Below, one piece after another: positions 15,695 to 15,978 of a DNA stretch of 15,978 nt (position 1 is its first letter; every line of letters begins with the position of its first letter). Under the pieces are notes generated by a model that saw nothing but the letters and a program-made list of their open reading frames with translations, was not told the DNA's origin and did no database searches. A program made the translations under genes and the position numbers. Source of the stretch: Flavobacteriales bacterium (GTDB lineage Bacteria; Bacteroidota; Bacteroidia; Flavobacteriales; BACL11); assembly GCA_002724895.1 (NCBI GenBank), contig PBQB01000039.1:10698-26675 (forward strand). The letters are read 5' to 3'.

Positions 15695-15978
15695 TTATAC
15701 GGCTATAACTTCAATATCAGGATTAATTTTTTGCCTTAAAAGATTTTCAATTCCGTTTTTCAGAGTTACTGTTGATGAAGGACAGCCATTACAAGCACCT
15801 TTTAATTCAACTTTGACAATATTATCTTTGTATGAGGCTAGTGAAATTTCTCCTCCATCCAACTCAACAGCGGGTTTAATATATTGATTCAATATACTTT
15901 TAATTTGATTTTCAATATCACTAGATTCTTTTTTTTCATACTTACTTTTTACTTTTTTTATACTTTTATTATTATTTT
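15695..15978 (-). CDS. Nfu-type Fe-S cluster carrier, C-terminal part (cut by window edge)
   Basis: The C-terminal NifU-like domain is complete: the helix ENQIKSILNQYIKPAVE, then LDGGEISLASYKDNIVKVELKGACNGCPSSTV and the closing helix GIENLLRQKI. CNGC holds the CxxC that binds a bridging [4Fe-4S] cluster between two subunits. Nfu proteins deliver clusters to target apoproteins. A TTG at 15890-15892 could be taken as a start, but the frame stays open upstream to the edge (93 codons visible) through a lysine- and serine-rich stretch (KKVKSKYEKKESSD) that looks like an interdomain linker. Full-length Bacteroidota homologues have an N-terminal Nfu domain before such a linker, so that part probably lies to the right of the window. 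Confidence 0.9.
   Translation of the reverse strand, partial: NNNKSIKKVKSKYEKKESSDIENQIKSILNQYIKPAVELDGGEISLASYKDNIVKVELKGACNGCPSSTVTLKNGIENLLRQKINPDIEVIAV

Overview
This window looks like ordinary core chromosome of an AT-rich member of the Bacteroidota, most likely a marine-type Flavobacteriales lineage. The evidence is the TonB-dependent receptor with an N-terminal carboxypeptidase-regulatory-like domain, repeated matches to the Bacteroidota -7 promoter box TAnnTTTG, the absence of Shine-Dalgarno sequences before the starts, and protein signatures (L13 beginning [10 protein letters not shown], the two-component-free thioredoxin-reductase-like FNR) that I recognise from flavobacteria. No species can be named from sequence alone.

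Layout. 1-1133 (-): the first 377 residues of a TonB-dependent outer-membrane receptor, running off the left edge. Divergent from it, 1261-3808 (+): NADP-type glutamate dehydrogenase and 2-amino-3-ketobutyrate CoA ligase. 3812-7991 (+): a translation block with a textbook promoter, rplM-rpsI, then rpsB-tsf behind a structured leader, then pyrH-frr behind its own promoter. 8032-9853 (+): glucose-1-phosphate thymidylyltransferase and a trans-prenyl diphosphate synthase, one base apart. 9973-13874 (+): sucA and odhB, the E1 and E2 of the 2-oxoglutarate dehydrogenase complex. Convergent with odhB, 13876-15261 (-): a thioredoxin-reductase-like ferredoxin-NADP reductase and an adrenodoxin-type [2Fe-2S] ferredoxin, with stop and start codons touching. 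Divergent from these, 15374-15688 (+): a 2[4Fe-4S] ferredoxin. 15695-15978 (-): the C-terminal end of an Nfu-type Fe-S carrier, running off the right edge.

How the parts fit. The centre is growth machinery (ribosomal proteins, EF-Ts, UMP kinase, ribosome recycling factor). The flanks are central carbon and nitrogen metabolism: GdhA makes or consumes 2-oxoglutarate, Kbl gives glycine and acetyl-CoA, and SucA/OdhB burns 2-oxoglutarate to succinyl-CoA. The right end is a small iron-sulfur and electron-transfer cluster. There is no gap over 300 bp, and I see no tRNA, rRNA, CRISPR, transposon or phage gene.

I did not find a new biological system. The items most worth a second look are a long hairpin before rpsB (possible S2-responsive leader), a perfect 10-bp dyad in the sucA promoter region, an atypical C-terminal tail on ribosomal protein S9, and the clustering of three electron-transfer proteins and Nfu beside the 2-oxoglutarate dehydrogenase genes.
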